Source: an uncultured Oscillospiraceae bacterium (GTDB taxonomy: Bacteria > Bacillota > Clostridia > Oscillospirales > Ruminococcaceae). Taken from it: a stretch of 11,364 nt of DNA. The notes beneath the pieces were generated by a model. It worked only from the letters and a program-made list of their open reading frames with translations. It was not told the origin of the DNA and ran no database searches. The DNA lies in the NCBI GenBank assembly GCA_900543295.1, contig UQQY01000059.1, positions 1 to 11,364 of the forward strand, given 5' to 3'. The position numbers were made by a program, and so were the translations under genes. This document shows positions 1 through 6,590 of the stretch, in pieces; position 1 is the stretch's first letter, and each line of letters starts with the position of its first letter.

Positions 1-2
1 TT

Positions 3-1853
3 TTTTATAACGAAAGCGCGGAATATCCAATGTTCCGCGGTGCAAATCTTTGGGAAAAGCGAATCACCGTTCCGGAAACGCCCGGCGTTCTGTGGTACTT
101 CTTTATTATAGAAACGACGCAGGAAACGCTTTACATGGGGCCGCCCATGGGCCATACGCAGGGAGAAGGCGTAATATATCACCAGCCGCCTGCAAGCTTT
201 CAGCTGACTGTATATGACAGGGACTTCGACACGCCGGAATGGTTTCGCGGAAAGACCATGTATCAGATTTTCCCCGACCGCTTTAAGCGCGGCAATCCGG
301 AGAATCTCACGCGCGGCGCGGCATATCACCGTGCGATGGGACGGACTGTCGTTGTGCACGAAAGCTGGGACGAACCGGTTTTGCATGAACCGGTAAACGG
401 CGCCCCATTCTATTCGCCGTGTGATTTTTACGGCGGCGACCTTCGCGGCATCATCGATTCCATTCCCTACTTTTCCTCTCTCGGCGTGGGCGTGCTTTAT
501 TTAAATCCGATTTCCGAGGCTGCTTCCAACCACCGGTATGATACGGCGGACTATAAAAATGTAGATCCGATTCTCGGTACGCCGGAAGAATTTCGTGAAC
601 TGTGCGACAAAGCGCGGGAGGCCGGTATCCGCGTTATGATTGACGGCGTGTATTCGCACACCGGCTCCGACAGCCTGTATTTCAACAAACTCGGCAACTA
701 TCCTTCCGTCGGCGCATATCAGAGCGATCGTTCCTCCTACTATCCATGGTATACCTTTCACGGTTCCCGCGATTCGTATCAGTGCTGGTGGGGGTTCGAT
801 ACGCTGCCCGAAGTAAATGAACAGAATCCGGTCTGGCAGAACGATATTATCACCGGCCCGTACAGCGTATTCAGCTATTGGAAGCGGCTCGGCGCAATGG
901 GAATCCGCCTGGACGTGGCCGACGAGCTGCCGGACAACGTCATCGAACTGATGCGCACCGCATGGAAGGCGGACAATCCTGACCGCGTGCTTTTAGGCGA
1001 GGTGTGGGAGGATGCCACAACAAAGGAAAGCTATGGCGCAAAGCGGCAATACGCCTTGGGACGGGGATTGGACACGGTTATGAACTATCCTTTTAAAAAC
1101 GCCGTGCTCGCCTTTTTACAGGGACATTCCACCGCAGACGAACTGGCAAACTTCCTAACCTCGCAGCGCCTGAACTATCCTCTGCCAATGTATCATGCGC
1201 TGATGAACCTTCTTTCCAGTCATGACGAACCGCGTGCTTATACGGTTCTCGCCTCTGGGCTGACCGGCGACGGAATGACACGTGAAGAAGAAGCTTCGCT
1301 GGTTTTAGAGGAAGAACAACTGAAAAGCGGACGCGCCCGCTTTAAATTGGCCGGTGCGCTGCAATTTACCATACCAGGTACGCCGTCTATCTACTATGGC
1401 GACGAACAAGGCATGCAGGGACTTAAAGATCCGTTTAACCGCGCTCCGTTTGTAAAAAAAGATCCGGCGCTTGCCGGCTTTTTCTCAGAGCTGTCTCTGC
1501 TGCGCAAAAAAAGCGCCGCGCTAAGCCGCGGCGGCGTAAGCTTTGCTGCGCTTGCTCCGGACACTATCGGCGTCCTGCGCTATATCGCAGACGGAAGGGA
1601 TGCATTCGGCGCGCCTGCACAGGACGAATATGTGCTGACTATCATAAATCGTTCCGACCGTGCGTTCTCCGCTGTTCTGGATCTCTCCGTTTTTTCAGAC
1701 ACGCTGCCGCCGCACGATCGTTTTACGCTCAATAATCTGTATCTTGAAAGCGCGGATATGCTCTCCGGCGACGGTACAGTCTGTTTGCGCAGTGGGAGGC
1801 ATATCATAGCCGCCGTCGGAGCGTTGAATTACGGCGTCATTCGCCTGCGCTGA
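3..1853 (+). CDS. GH13 alpha-glucan hydrolase (neopullulanase/cyclomaltodextrinase-like), 5' partial
   Basis: Glycoside hydrolase family 13 enzyme that should cleave alpha-1,4 (possibly alpha-1,6) bonds in malto-oligosaccharides, pullulan or cyclodextrins. The frame is open to the window edge and the residues before the first ATG (position 30) continue a beta-sandwich-like N-terminal domain, so the true start lies upstream. Numbering from that internal Met, the conserved regions are: NHRYDTADY (substrate barrel entry), region I DGVYSH (D205, H210), region II GIRLDVADE with the nucleophile D295, region III LLGEVWE with the acid/base E324, and region IV LSSHDEPR with the transition-state Asp D399. 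All three catalytic carboxylates are intact. The last ~100 residues look like the usual C-terminal all-beta domain. An N-terminal CBM34-like module followed by the barrel is typical of neopullulanase-type GH13 enzymes; the exact subfamily and specificity are inferred. Signal peptide and promoter cannot be judged because the 5' end is missing. Confidence 0.93.
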   Translation, partial: FYNESAEYPMFRGANLWEKRITVPETPGVLWYFFIIETTQETLYMGPPMGHTQGEGVIYHQPPASFQLTVYDRDFDTPEWFRGKTMYQIFPDRFKRGNPENLTRGAAYHRAMGRTVVVHESWDEPVLHEPVNGAPFYSPCDFYGGDLRGIIDSIPYFSSLGVGVLYLNPISEAASNHRYDTADYKNVDPILGTPEEFRELCDKAREAGIRVMIDGVYSHTGSDSLYFNKLGNYPSVGAYQSDRSSYYPWYTFHGSRDSYQCWWGFDTLPEVNEQNPVWQNDIITGPYSVFSYWKRLGAMGIRLDVADELPDNVIELMRTAWKADNPDRVLLGEVWEDATTKESYGAKRQYALGRGLDTVMNYPFKNAVLAFLQGHSTADELANFLTSQRLNYPLPMYHALMNLLSSHDEPRAYTVLASGLTGDGMTREEEASLVLEEEQLKSGRARFKLAGALQFTIPGTPSIYYGDEQGMQGLKDPFNRAPFVKKDPALAGFFSELSLLRKKSAALSRGGVSFAALAPDTIGVLRYIADGRDAFGAPAQDEYVLTIINRSDRAFSAVLDLSVFSDTLPPHDRFTLNNLYLESADMLSGDGTVCLRSGRHIIAAVGALNYGVIRLR

Positions 1854-1879
1854 CCATCGCCTTAAGCGGAATATGTATA

Positions 1880-1924
1880 AAATCCACCCATGACATCGGA
1901 ATTTTCAATGTCATGGGTGGATTT
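1880..1924. terminator. Bidirectional terminator between convergent genes
   Basis: A perfect 17-bp inverted repeat, AAATCCACCCATGACAT (1880-1896) and its complement (1908-1924), with an 11-nt loop. It lies 27 bp after the GH13 stop and 25 bp after the ATPase stop, so one hairpin can serve both convergent transcripts. The T tracts on each side are short and broken, so termination strength is uncertain. Confidence 0.8.
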
Positions 1925-1949
1925 ATTATGAATAGGTATCGGTTTTTCG

Positions 1950-3806
1950 TTATAAAATCTGATTTCCGGTATGAAGCGCGCGCATGGAATTCAGTATCGC
2001 CAGCACGGAAACGCCTACATCCGCAAAAGCTGCGATCCACATATTGGCGAAGCCCAGCGCGCCTAAAACAAGCACAATCGCTTTAATCCCAAGCGCAAAC
2101 ACAATGTTCTGCCGGACAATGCGCATCGTGCGGCGTGCAATCCGCATTGCGGCGGGTATCTTTTTCGGATTATCGTCCATAATCACAACATCCGCCGCTT
2201 CAATAGCTGCATCCGAGCCAAGTCCGCCCATAGCTACGCCCACGTCGGCCATCGCCAGAACCGGCGCGTCGTTCATTCCGTCACCCGCATACAGAAGAAG
2301 TTCCCCCGGCGCGGCGGTCTTCACGCTTTCGAGCGCTTTTACCTTTCCGTCGGGAAGCAGCTCCGCATGTACCTCGTCGATACCTAACTCCCTTGCAACG
2401 GCTTCGCCGATTTTTTCAGTATCTCCGGTAAGCATAACCGTCTTTCGGATTCCATTCTCCCGCAGGGCGGCAACCGACCCTTTTGCCTCCGGTTTCATTT
2501 CATCCGCAATGCGGATGCATCCGGCATACGCTCCGTCCACCGCAACATGCACAATGGTTCCAACCTCCGCCGGATCCGAACAGAAAACGCCGCAGCGGTC
2601 CATCAGCCGCCGATTCCCTGCCGCCACCATTCGGCCGTTCACCTTTGCCGAAAGTCCGAAGCCAGCCTCCTCGTTTATCTCCTCCGCCTTCGGCAGCGGG
2701 GACTTGCACGATGCAAGCAGCGACTGTGCAATCGGATGACTGGAATACTGCTCCGCTGCTGCGGCAAGCAGGAGCAGCTCATCGGCGGCAAAGCCGTTCG
2801 CCGGCAGAATTTCCTGTACACGGAAGGTGCCTTGTGTCAACGTACCGGTTTTGTCGAACACCGCCGTTTTCACGCGGGAGAGTGCTTCCAGATGATTGCT
2901 TCCCTTAATCAGAATTCCGCACTTGGATGCGCCGCCGATCCCACCGAAAAAGCCGAGCGGGACGCTGATGACCAGCGCGCAGGGACAGGAGATGACAAGA
3001 AAGGTGAGCGCACGGCTGATCCATTCCGCAAAATGGAAGCCGGTAAACAGCGGCGGTACAACGGCAAGCAGAACCGCGCCAATCACGACACAGGGCGTAT
3101 ACCACTTTGCAAAGCGCGTGATAAAGTTCTCTGTTTTCGCCTTTTTGGAAGCCGCATGCTCTACAAGCTCCAGAATCTTCGCAACCGTAGACTCGCCAAA
3201 CGGCCTGCTGACCTTGATTTCCAGCACGCCGCTCTGATTGATGCAGCCGCTCAGCGCTTCCGAGCCTTCGCTCAATTCGCGCGGTACGGACTCGCCGGTC
3301 AGCGCCGAAGTATCCGCAAAGGAATGACCGAACAATACCACACCGTCCAGCGGAATTTTCTCGCCTGGCGCTACGACAATAATCTCGCCCGCTTCCACCT
3401 CTTCCGGTGTCACAACCGTTACGATACCATTGCGTTTGACCGCCGCAGTATCCGGACGAATCTCCATGAGCGCACGGATAGACGCGCGGGAACGTCCTAC
3501 TGCGACGTTTTCAAACAGCTCTCCAACCTGATAAAACAGCATGACGGCCACTGCCTCGGGATATTCTCCAAGCGCCAGCGCGCCGATTGTCGCAAGAGCC
3601 ATCAGAAAGTTTTCATCGAAAATCTGTCCATGCAAAATATTTCGGCCGGCCTTTAACAGCGGCGCATAGCCGACGATCAGATAGGGCACAAGGAATATCA
3701 GAAAACGCCATATCCCCTCAAAAGGTAAAAGCACGGCGATAATTAACAGAACAGCGCCAAGAACAATACGAATCAGCATCTTCCTCTGCTTAGCTGAAAA
3801 GCGCAT
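1950..3806 (-). CDS. cadA: Zn2+/Cd2+/Pb2+-exporting P1B-type ATPase (CadA/ZntA class), without HMA domain
   Basis: Integral-membrane pump that uses ATP to expel soft divalent metals. Start chosen at 3806 because TAAGGAGG sits 5 nt upstream; an ATG 13 codons further up overlaps the previous gene and has no ribosome binding site. In the resulting 618 residues: TGES actuator loop (E172), transmembrane CPC metal site (C274-P275-C276), phosphorylated DKTGTLT (D318), an N-domain SSHPIA (the HP motif), and the hinge GDGMNDAP (D509, D513). The last membrane helix carries ADVGVS with D596, the acidic residue typical of the P1B-2 Zn/Cd/Pb group, so copper export is unlikely. The protein begins almost directly with the first hydrophobic helices: the N-terminal CxxC metal-binding domain usual in CadA/ZntA is absent and is encoded by the gene just upstream (10-bp gap). 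Transcribed with that gene and the ArsR regulator. Confidence 0.94.
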   Translation of the reverse strand: MRFSAKQRKMLIRIVLGAVLLIIAVLLPFEGIWRFLIFLVPYLIVGYAPLLKAGRNILHGQIFDENFLMALATIGALALGEYPEAVAVMLFYQVGELFENVAVGRSRASIRALMEIRPDTAAVKRNGIVTVVTPEEVEAGEIIVVAPGEKIPLDGVVLFGHSFADTSALTGESVPRELSEGSEALSGCINQSGVLEIKVSRPFGESTVAKILELVEHAASKKAKTENFITRFAKWYTPCVVIGAVLLAVVPPLFTGFHFAEWISRALTFLVISCPCALVISVPLGFFGGIGGASKCGILIKGSNHLEALSRVKTAVFDKTGTLTQGTFRVQEILPANGFAADELLLLAAAAEQYSSHPIAQSLLASCKSPLPKAEEINEEAGFGLSAKVNGRMVAAGNRRLMDRCGVFCSDPAEVGTIVHVAVDGAYAGCIRIADEMKPEAKGSVAALRENGIRKTVMLTGDTEKIGEAVARELGIDEVHAELLPDGKVKALESVKTAAPGELLLYAGDGMNDAPVLAMADVGVAMGGLGSDAAIEAADVVIMDDNPKKIPAAMRIARRTMRIVRQNIVFALGIKAIVLVLGALGFANMWIAAFADVGVSVLAILNSMRALHTGNQIL

Positions 3807-3816
3807 AGTATCCTCC

Positions 3817-4035
3817 TTATAGCTCGATGCGGCAGTCCGGCTCAACCTTTTTGCAAACCTTTACTGCCTGCTTCATGATACGGTCAAAATCCGCCTCCTC
3901 CGCTTCAATGGTCATTTTCTGCGTCAAAAAGCTGACCTCTGCGCTTTTGACTCCTTCAAGCTTTGCGACGGCGCATTCCATTTTTGCCGCGCAGTTGGCA
4001 CAATCAAGATCCGTAAGATTAAATGTTTTTTTCAT
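3817..4035 (-). CDS. Free-standing heavy-metal-associated (HMA) domain protein
   Basis: A 72-aa ferredoxin-like metal-binding protein. The metal loop is LDCANC (C12 and C15). Asp just before CxxC, rather than the GMTCxxC of copper chaperones, is what the Zn/Cd/Pb-type domains of ZntA/CadA show. The rest follows the family pattern: KLEGVKSAEVSF for the second strand region and a KVEPDCRIEL end, with extra Cys residues (C21 and two near the C terminus). Start at 4035 is supported by GGAAAGGAGC five nt upstream. It lies between the ArsR regulator and the ATPase that lacks this domain, so it most likely delivers metal to, or regulates, that pump. Its soluble cytosolic location follows from the lack of any signal or membrane segment. 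Confidence 0.88.
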   Translation of the reverse strand: MKKTFNLTDLDCANCAAKMECAVAKLEGVKSAEVSFLTQKMTIEAEEADFDRIMKQAVKVCKKVEPDCRIEL

Positions 4036-4079
4036 AAAAAGCTCCTTTCCGCCGTCAAGCGGCAAGCAATCATACACGA

Positions 4080-4439
4080 TTACTCTGCGACATGCTCCAT
4101 TCCCTGACTGATAATCGTGCGGACATGGTCGTCTGCAAGCGAATAAAAAACGGTTTTGCCCTCGCGCCGGTATTTGACCAGCTTCGACTGCTTCAGCACG
4201 CGAAGCTGGTGCGAAATGGCCGACTGGCTCATGCCAAGAAGCAGCGCAATGTCGCATACGCGCATCTCGGCCTCTAAAAGGACATACAGAATTTTGATAC
4301 GGGTGCTGTCTCCAAAAATTTTATAAAGCTCCGCAAGGTCGTATAGAATCTCGTCCTCGGGCATGGCCTCGCTCACTGCCTTTACCACATCCTCATGTAC
4401 ATGCATATAATCGCAGCGCGGAGATTCTGCAATCGTCAT
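4080..4439 (-). CDS. ArsR/SmtB-family metal-sensing repressor
   Basis: Winged-helix repressor expected to leave its operator when Zn2+ or Cd2+ binds. Start chosen at 4439 (119 aa): GAAAGGG lies upstream at good spacing, whereas the ATG at 4472 has no ribosome binding site and coincides with the predicted transcription start. The recognition helix is in SQSAISHQLRVLKQ, followed by the wing KYRREGKTVFYSL. The C-terminal helix carries D103-x-H105 and H116-x2-E119, the same spacing as the SmtB alpha5 zinc site (D104/H106/H117/E120). The N-terminal site is unusual: C9-x3-H13 resembles SmtB C14/H18, while the alpha3 motif reads EMRVCD, so the first Cys of CadC's ELCVCD is Arg and only C62 and D63 remain. 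First gene of the operon with the HMA protein and ATPase; probably autoregulated. Confidence 0.93.
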   Translation of the reverse strand: MTIAESPRCDYMHVHEDVVKAVSEAMPEDEILYDLAELYKIFGDSTRIKILYVLLEAEMRVCDIALLLGMSQSAISHQLRVLKQSKLVKYRREGKTVFYSLADDHVRTIISQGMEHVAE

Positions 4440-4453
4440 ATTGAACGCCCTTT

Positions 4454-4475
4454 CATATGATTTATTGTTCATATG
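4454..4475. promoter_or_regulatory. SmtB/CzrA-type operator
   Basis: Inverted repeat CATATGA-N8-TCATATG. Its core TGATTT-AT-TGTTCA fits the 6-2-6 imperfect TGA...TCA palindrome recognised by SmtB/CzrA/CadC regulators. It covers the predicted start of transcription between the -10 box and the ArsR ribosome binding site, a position where a bound repressor would block RNA polymerase. Confidence 0.8.
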
Positions 4476-4477
4476 TT

Positions 4478-4506
4478 AGTATAATCATCTTTTTCTCTCT
4501 TGTCAA
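4478..4506 (-). promoter_or_regulatory. Promoter of the metal-efflux operon
   Basis: Reading the minus strand: a perfect -35 TTGACA (4506-4501), a 17-bp spacer, and -10 TATACT (4483-4478). The predicted transcript starts near 4471, inside the palindrome described separately. No competing promoter is visible between here and the ArsR start. Confidence 0.85.
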
Positions 4507-4589
4507 TAGGTTTTCAAACAAAATGCAAAAAAGAACGCTTTTCGGTTATTGGCCTGCAAAAGAGAAGCCGTCTTACCTTCTTTACAGCA

Positions 4590-4624
4590 AACGGCTGTGC
4601 GCCTCAAATAGGCGCACAGCCGTT
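4590..4624 (-). terminator. Terminator of the ABC exporter gene
   Basis: A perfect 14-bp stem, AACGGCTGTGCGCC with its complement, and a 7-nt loop, starting 9 bp after the exporter's stop codon. On the minus strand it is followed by a weak T-rich run. The 83 bp between it and the metal operon promoter show nothing else. Confidence 0.8.
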
Positions 4625-4633
4625 ATCTTTACT

Positions 4634-6244
4634 TTATGGCGCAATCCTATTCGTTTCCGTCAGATCAAAAACGCGATCAAGCTGGTCAAGCTTTTGCTCT
4701 GAAAAACTGTGGGAAACGATCAACAGCGTCCGGTTCTCAAGCTTTAACAAAACATCCTCGATTTGCGCCGCTGTCGTCTGGTCGAGATTCGCCAGCGGCT
4801 CGTCTAAAACGAGTACGTCCGATTTGCGCAGAAGCGCGCGCGCAAGGCACAGCCGCCTGCGTTCGCCGCCGGAAAAATTTCCGCCGTCCTCTGCAACCGT
4901 CATTTTAAGGGCCTCATAGGTTGCGTAGCCGGAGAGCCCGACCTGCCGCAGCACAGAAAAAAGCTCCTCATCCGGATAATCTTCATACATGGTCAGATTA
5001 TTGCGCAGTGAATCGCGAAACAGCGCCGTATCCTGCCGCATCAATGTGACAAGACCGTACAGATCGTCATAACTGGAAAGCGGTTTGCCATCAATCATAA
5101 TCGTACCGCTGTCCGGCTCAATATAGCGCATCAACAGATTGATGGCTGTCGTTTTGCCGCAGCCGCTTGTTCCCCGGAATAAAACGCTCTCGTTCCGCCG
5201 GATTTCCATATGGAGACCTGTCAAAAGCGGATGCGCCTTCTCATAAGAAAAGTACACGTTGTCATATAAAATACCCTCTGAGAGCACGGAGTCAGACGGT
5301 TTTACCTGCTTTTCTTCTGAAGCGTTCAAAATTGTGTGCAGTCCTTCGCATACCGGTTTTACGCTGACGATGCTTCTGACAAGCTCCGACAACGCAATGA
5401 GCGGCCACGAAAGCTGATCGATTAATCCGACTGCAATAAAAAAATCACCTGCGGAAAACGTCCCGACAGCGACCAGAAGCGCGGCCGCTGCTAACACCAG
5501 AAAATGCGAAAGATAAGAAAGCAAGGTGGAGATTAGCCGTGATGCATTTGCAAGCCCGCGGTTCTTCCGATCCGCCGCCGCCAATGCATCATTCACCTGC
5601 TGGTACTGCTTTAAAACGCGATGCTCCGCACGGAAGTTTTTCACCGTCTCGAATACGGAAAGCCAGCCTGCAATTCTGCTTAGATGATGCGTGACCGACT
5701 CCTTATAGGCATTCTGCGCCGTCTTCAAACGCTTTTCAATCAGCTTCGGCACATAAAGGGGCGTGGTCAGCAGGAAGAGCGTCAACAGCGCCATCCGCCA
5801 GTTAAGCAGAAATAATGCGCCGCTCACCAGCAGAATCTTTGATAAAATCTCCGCAAACTGCGGAAGAACCGAAAAATATAAGATGCGCACAAGCTCCGCA
5901 TCGTTTGTAAACTTTGCAAGACACGCGCTTTTTCCTTCCGCCAAAAAGGCCGGATAAGTCTGCGCAATTACACCGTGCATCAGATCAAACCGCAGATCCC
6001 TTGCGCAGGAGGCGATAAATCTTGAACTGGCGCAGTCATAGCCATAGAACAAAAGCACTTCCAAAAGAATTGCCGAAAGCAAAAACAGTACGAATATACC
6101 AGTGCGCGAAAGCTCGCCCGTGAGCGCGAGATCCAGCACCTCGCCCTTTAAAAACTGAACGGCGACTGCAAACAGCGCGCTTGATGCACAGCAAACCGAA
6201 AGCAGAATGAAGTATCCTTTGTTTCTTTTTATATATGATTTCAT
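4634..6244 (-). CDS. ABC exporter half-transporter (fused membrane and ATPase domains)
   Basis: 536-aa exporter with an N-terminal membrane domain (about residues 1-300, with hydrophobic helices in pairs) and a C-terminal nucleotide-binding domain. Visible motifs: Walker A GTSGCGKTT (K364), Q-loop LMRQDTALF, signature FSGGE (S458, instead of the common LSGGQ), Walker B VLVLDE (D481, catalytic E482) and H-loop SHS (H512). All ATPase residues are present, so a homodimer, or a heterodimer with a partner encoded elsewhere, should be active. Start at 6244 is set by AAAGGA 8 nt upstream. The gene is monocistronic, with its own promoter and terminator. Substrate cannot be read from the sequence; small peptides or drugs are usual for this type. 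Expression appears to be controlled by the leader described separately, which would suit an antibiotic- or peptide-inducible pump; that is inference. Confidence 0.92.
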   Translation of the reverse strand: MKSYIKRNKGYFILLSVCCASSALFAVAVQFLKGEVLDLALTGELSRTGIFVLFLLSAILLEVLLFYGYDCASSRFIASCARDLRFDLMHGVIAQTYPAFLAEGKSACLAKFTNDAELVRILYFSVLPQFAEILSKILLVSGALFLLNWRMALLTLFLLTTPLYVPKLIEKRLKTAQNAYKESVTHHLSRIAGWLSVFETVKNFRAEHRVLKQYQQVNDALAAADRKNRGLANASRLISTLLSYLSHFLVLAAAALLVAVGTFSAGDFFIAVGLIDQLSWPLIALSELVRSIVSVKPVCEGLHTILNASEEKQVKPSDSVLSEGILYDNVYFSYEKAHPLLTGLHMEIRRNESVLFRGTSGCGKTTAINLLMRYIEPDSGTIMIDGKPLSSYDDLYGLVTLMRQDTALFRDSLRNNLTMYEDYPDEELFSVLRQVGLSGYATYEALKMTVAEDGGNFSGGERRRLCLARALLRKSDVLVLDEPLANLDQTTAAQIEDVLLKLENRTLLIVSHSFSEQKLDQLDRVFDLTETNRIAP

Positions 6245-6250
6245 TGCAAA

Positions 6251-6320
6251 AATCCTTTCTGTCCGTCTGATACGGCAGAAGGATTCCTTTTTCTATTTCC
6301 CTCTGCCGACTCAAAGGGAA
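6251..6320 (-). promoter_or_regulatory. Candidate translational attenuator in the ABC exporter leader
   Basis: Three competing helices (minus-strand sense). Helix I: TTCCCT (6320-6315) with AGGGAA (6302-6297). Helix II: CGGCAGA (6308-6302) with TCTGCCG (6279-6273). Helix III: AATCCTT (6285-6279), CTG and CCGT with ACGG, CAG and AAGGATT (6257-6251), 14 pairs with two single-A bulges and a 5-nt loop. Helix III buries the exporter's ribosome binding site AAAGGA (6258-6253). Helix II uses the left arm of III and would expose it; helix I uses the left arm of II and would favour III. This is the classic 1:2 / 2:3 / 3:4 layout of attenuators. No terminator-like T run is present, so control would be at translation. 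Confidence 0.55.
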
Positions 6321-6337
6321 TTTCTGCGCTTTACCAT
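6311..6337 (-). CDS. Putative leader peptide of the ABC exporter
   Basis: An 8-codon frame, MVKRRNSL followed by TGA, in the exporter's untranslated leader. Its last codons (TCC CTT) form the left strand of helix I of the candidate attenuator, so a ribosome stalled near the end would break helix I, permit helix II and release the exporter's ribosome binding site. The upstream ribosome binding site is only GGGGTG at 8-nt spacing, which is weak. The position is what makes it credible; short frames occur by chance, so confidence is limited. Confidence 0.4.
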   Translation of the reverse strand: MVKRRNSL

Positions 6338-6387
6338 CAAAGACACCCCGTCTCTGCACACACCGTGCGCTGCAAATTTTCAATCAC

Positions 6388-6416
6388 ATTTTATCATCCA
6401 GTGTCCGGTTTGTAAA
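6388..6416 (-). promoter_or_regulatory. Promoter of the ABC exporter
   Basis: Minus strand: -35 TTTACA (6416-6411), a 17-bp spacer, -10 TAAAAT (6393-6388). Transcription would begin near 6381, giving a leader of about 137 nt before the start codon at 6244. Confidence 0.65.
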
Positions 6417-6475
6417 GCAGCAGAAAGATGCATCCTTTTTATCGTGTACGAACACAATTTTTTCATATTTTCTTG

Positions 6476-6504
6476 TTGACAAAGTGCCTTTTTTCTATTA
6501 AGAT
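6476..6504 (+). promoter_or_regulatory. Promoter of the xylulokinase operon
   Basis: Perfect -35 TTGACA (6476-6481), a 17-bp spacer containing a T run, and -10 TAAGAT (6499-6504). Predicted transcription start near 6511, about 80 nt before the xylB ATG. It is divergent from the ABC exporter promoter; about 60 bp lie between the two -35 boxes. Confidence 0.8.
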
Positions 6505-6526
6505 GGAATTAAATAAATACAGTATG

Positions 6527-6561
6527 TTGTGTAGTGGGCACAGGTATGTGCTCGTACACAA
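6527..6561 (+). promoter_or_regulatory. Interrupted palindrome in the xylB leader, possible operator or RNA hairpin
   Basis: TTGTGTA (6527-6533) and TACACAA (6555-6561) enclose a second pair, GGGCACA and TGTGCTC, around the loop GGTA. As DNA it looks like two facing TTGTGT-N4/5-GCACA sites just after the predicted transcription start, a plausible place for a sugar-responsive repressor. As RNA it folds into a 14-bp stem (one G-T pair) ending 14 nt before the ribosome binding site. No regulator gene for it is in the window. Confidence 0.5.
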
Positions 6562-6590
6562 TCCACGCGATACATAAGGAGCTTATAGAT

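Noticed and set aside
1984..2739. Plus-strand open frame of 251 codons antisense to the ATPase 3' half
   Set aside because: Rich in Ser/Ala/Pro/Thr as expected for a shadow frame; no ribosome binding site or family resemblance.
2547..3656. Long plus-strand open frame (about 369 codons) opposite the metal ATPase
   Set aside because: It is antisense to an ATPase whose motifs are all intact, has a low-complexity Arg/His-rich composition and no recognisable domain; it arises from the codon bias of the minus-strand gene.
4440..4472. Upstream ATG (4472) as ArsR start
   Set aside because: It coincides with the predicted transcription start and operator and lacks a ribosome binding site; the ATG at 4439 has a good one.
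6036..6383. Minus-strand frame of 115 codons across the exporter leader and gene start
   Set aside because: It overlaps the exporter's first 200 bases in another frame, lacks a ribosome binding site and would run through the attenuator helices; the eight-codon frame at 6311-6337 is a better leader-peptide candidate.
6546..6590. Upstream ATG (6546) as xylB start
   Set aside because: It lies inside the leader palindrome without a ribosome binding site, and the added residues precede the normal family N terminus.
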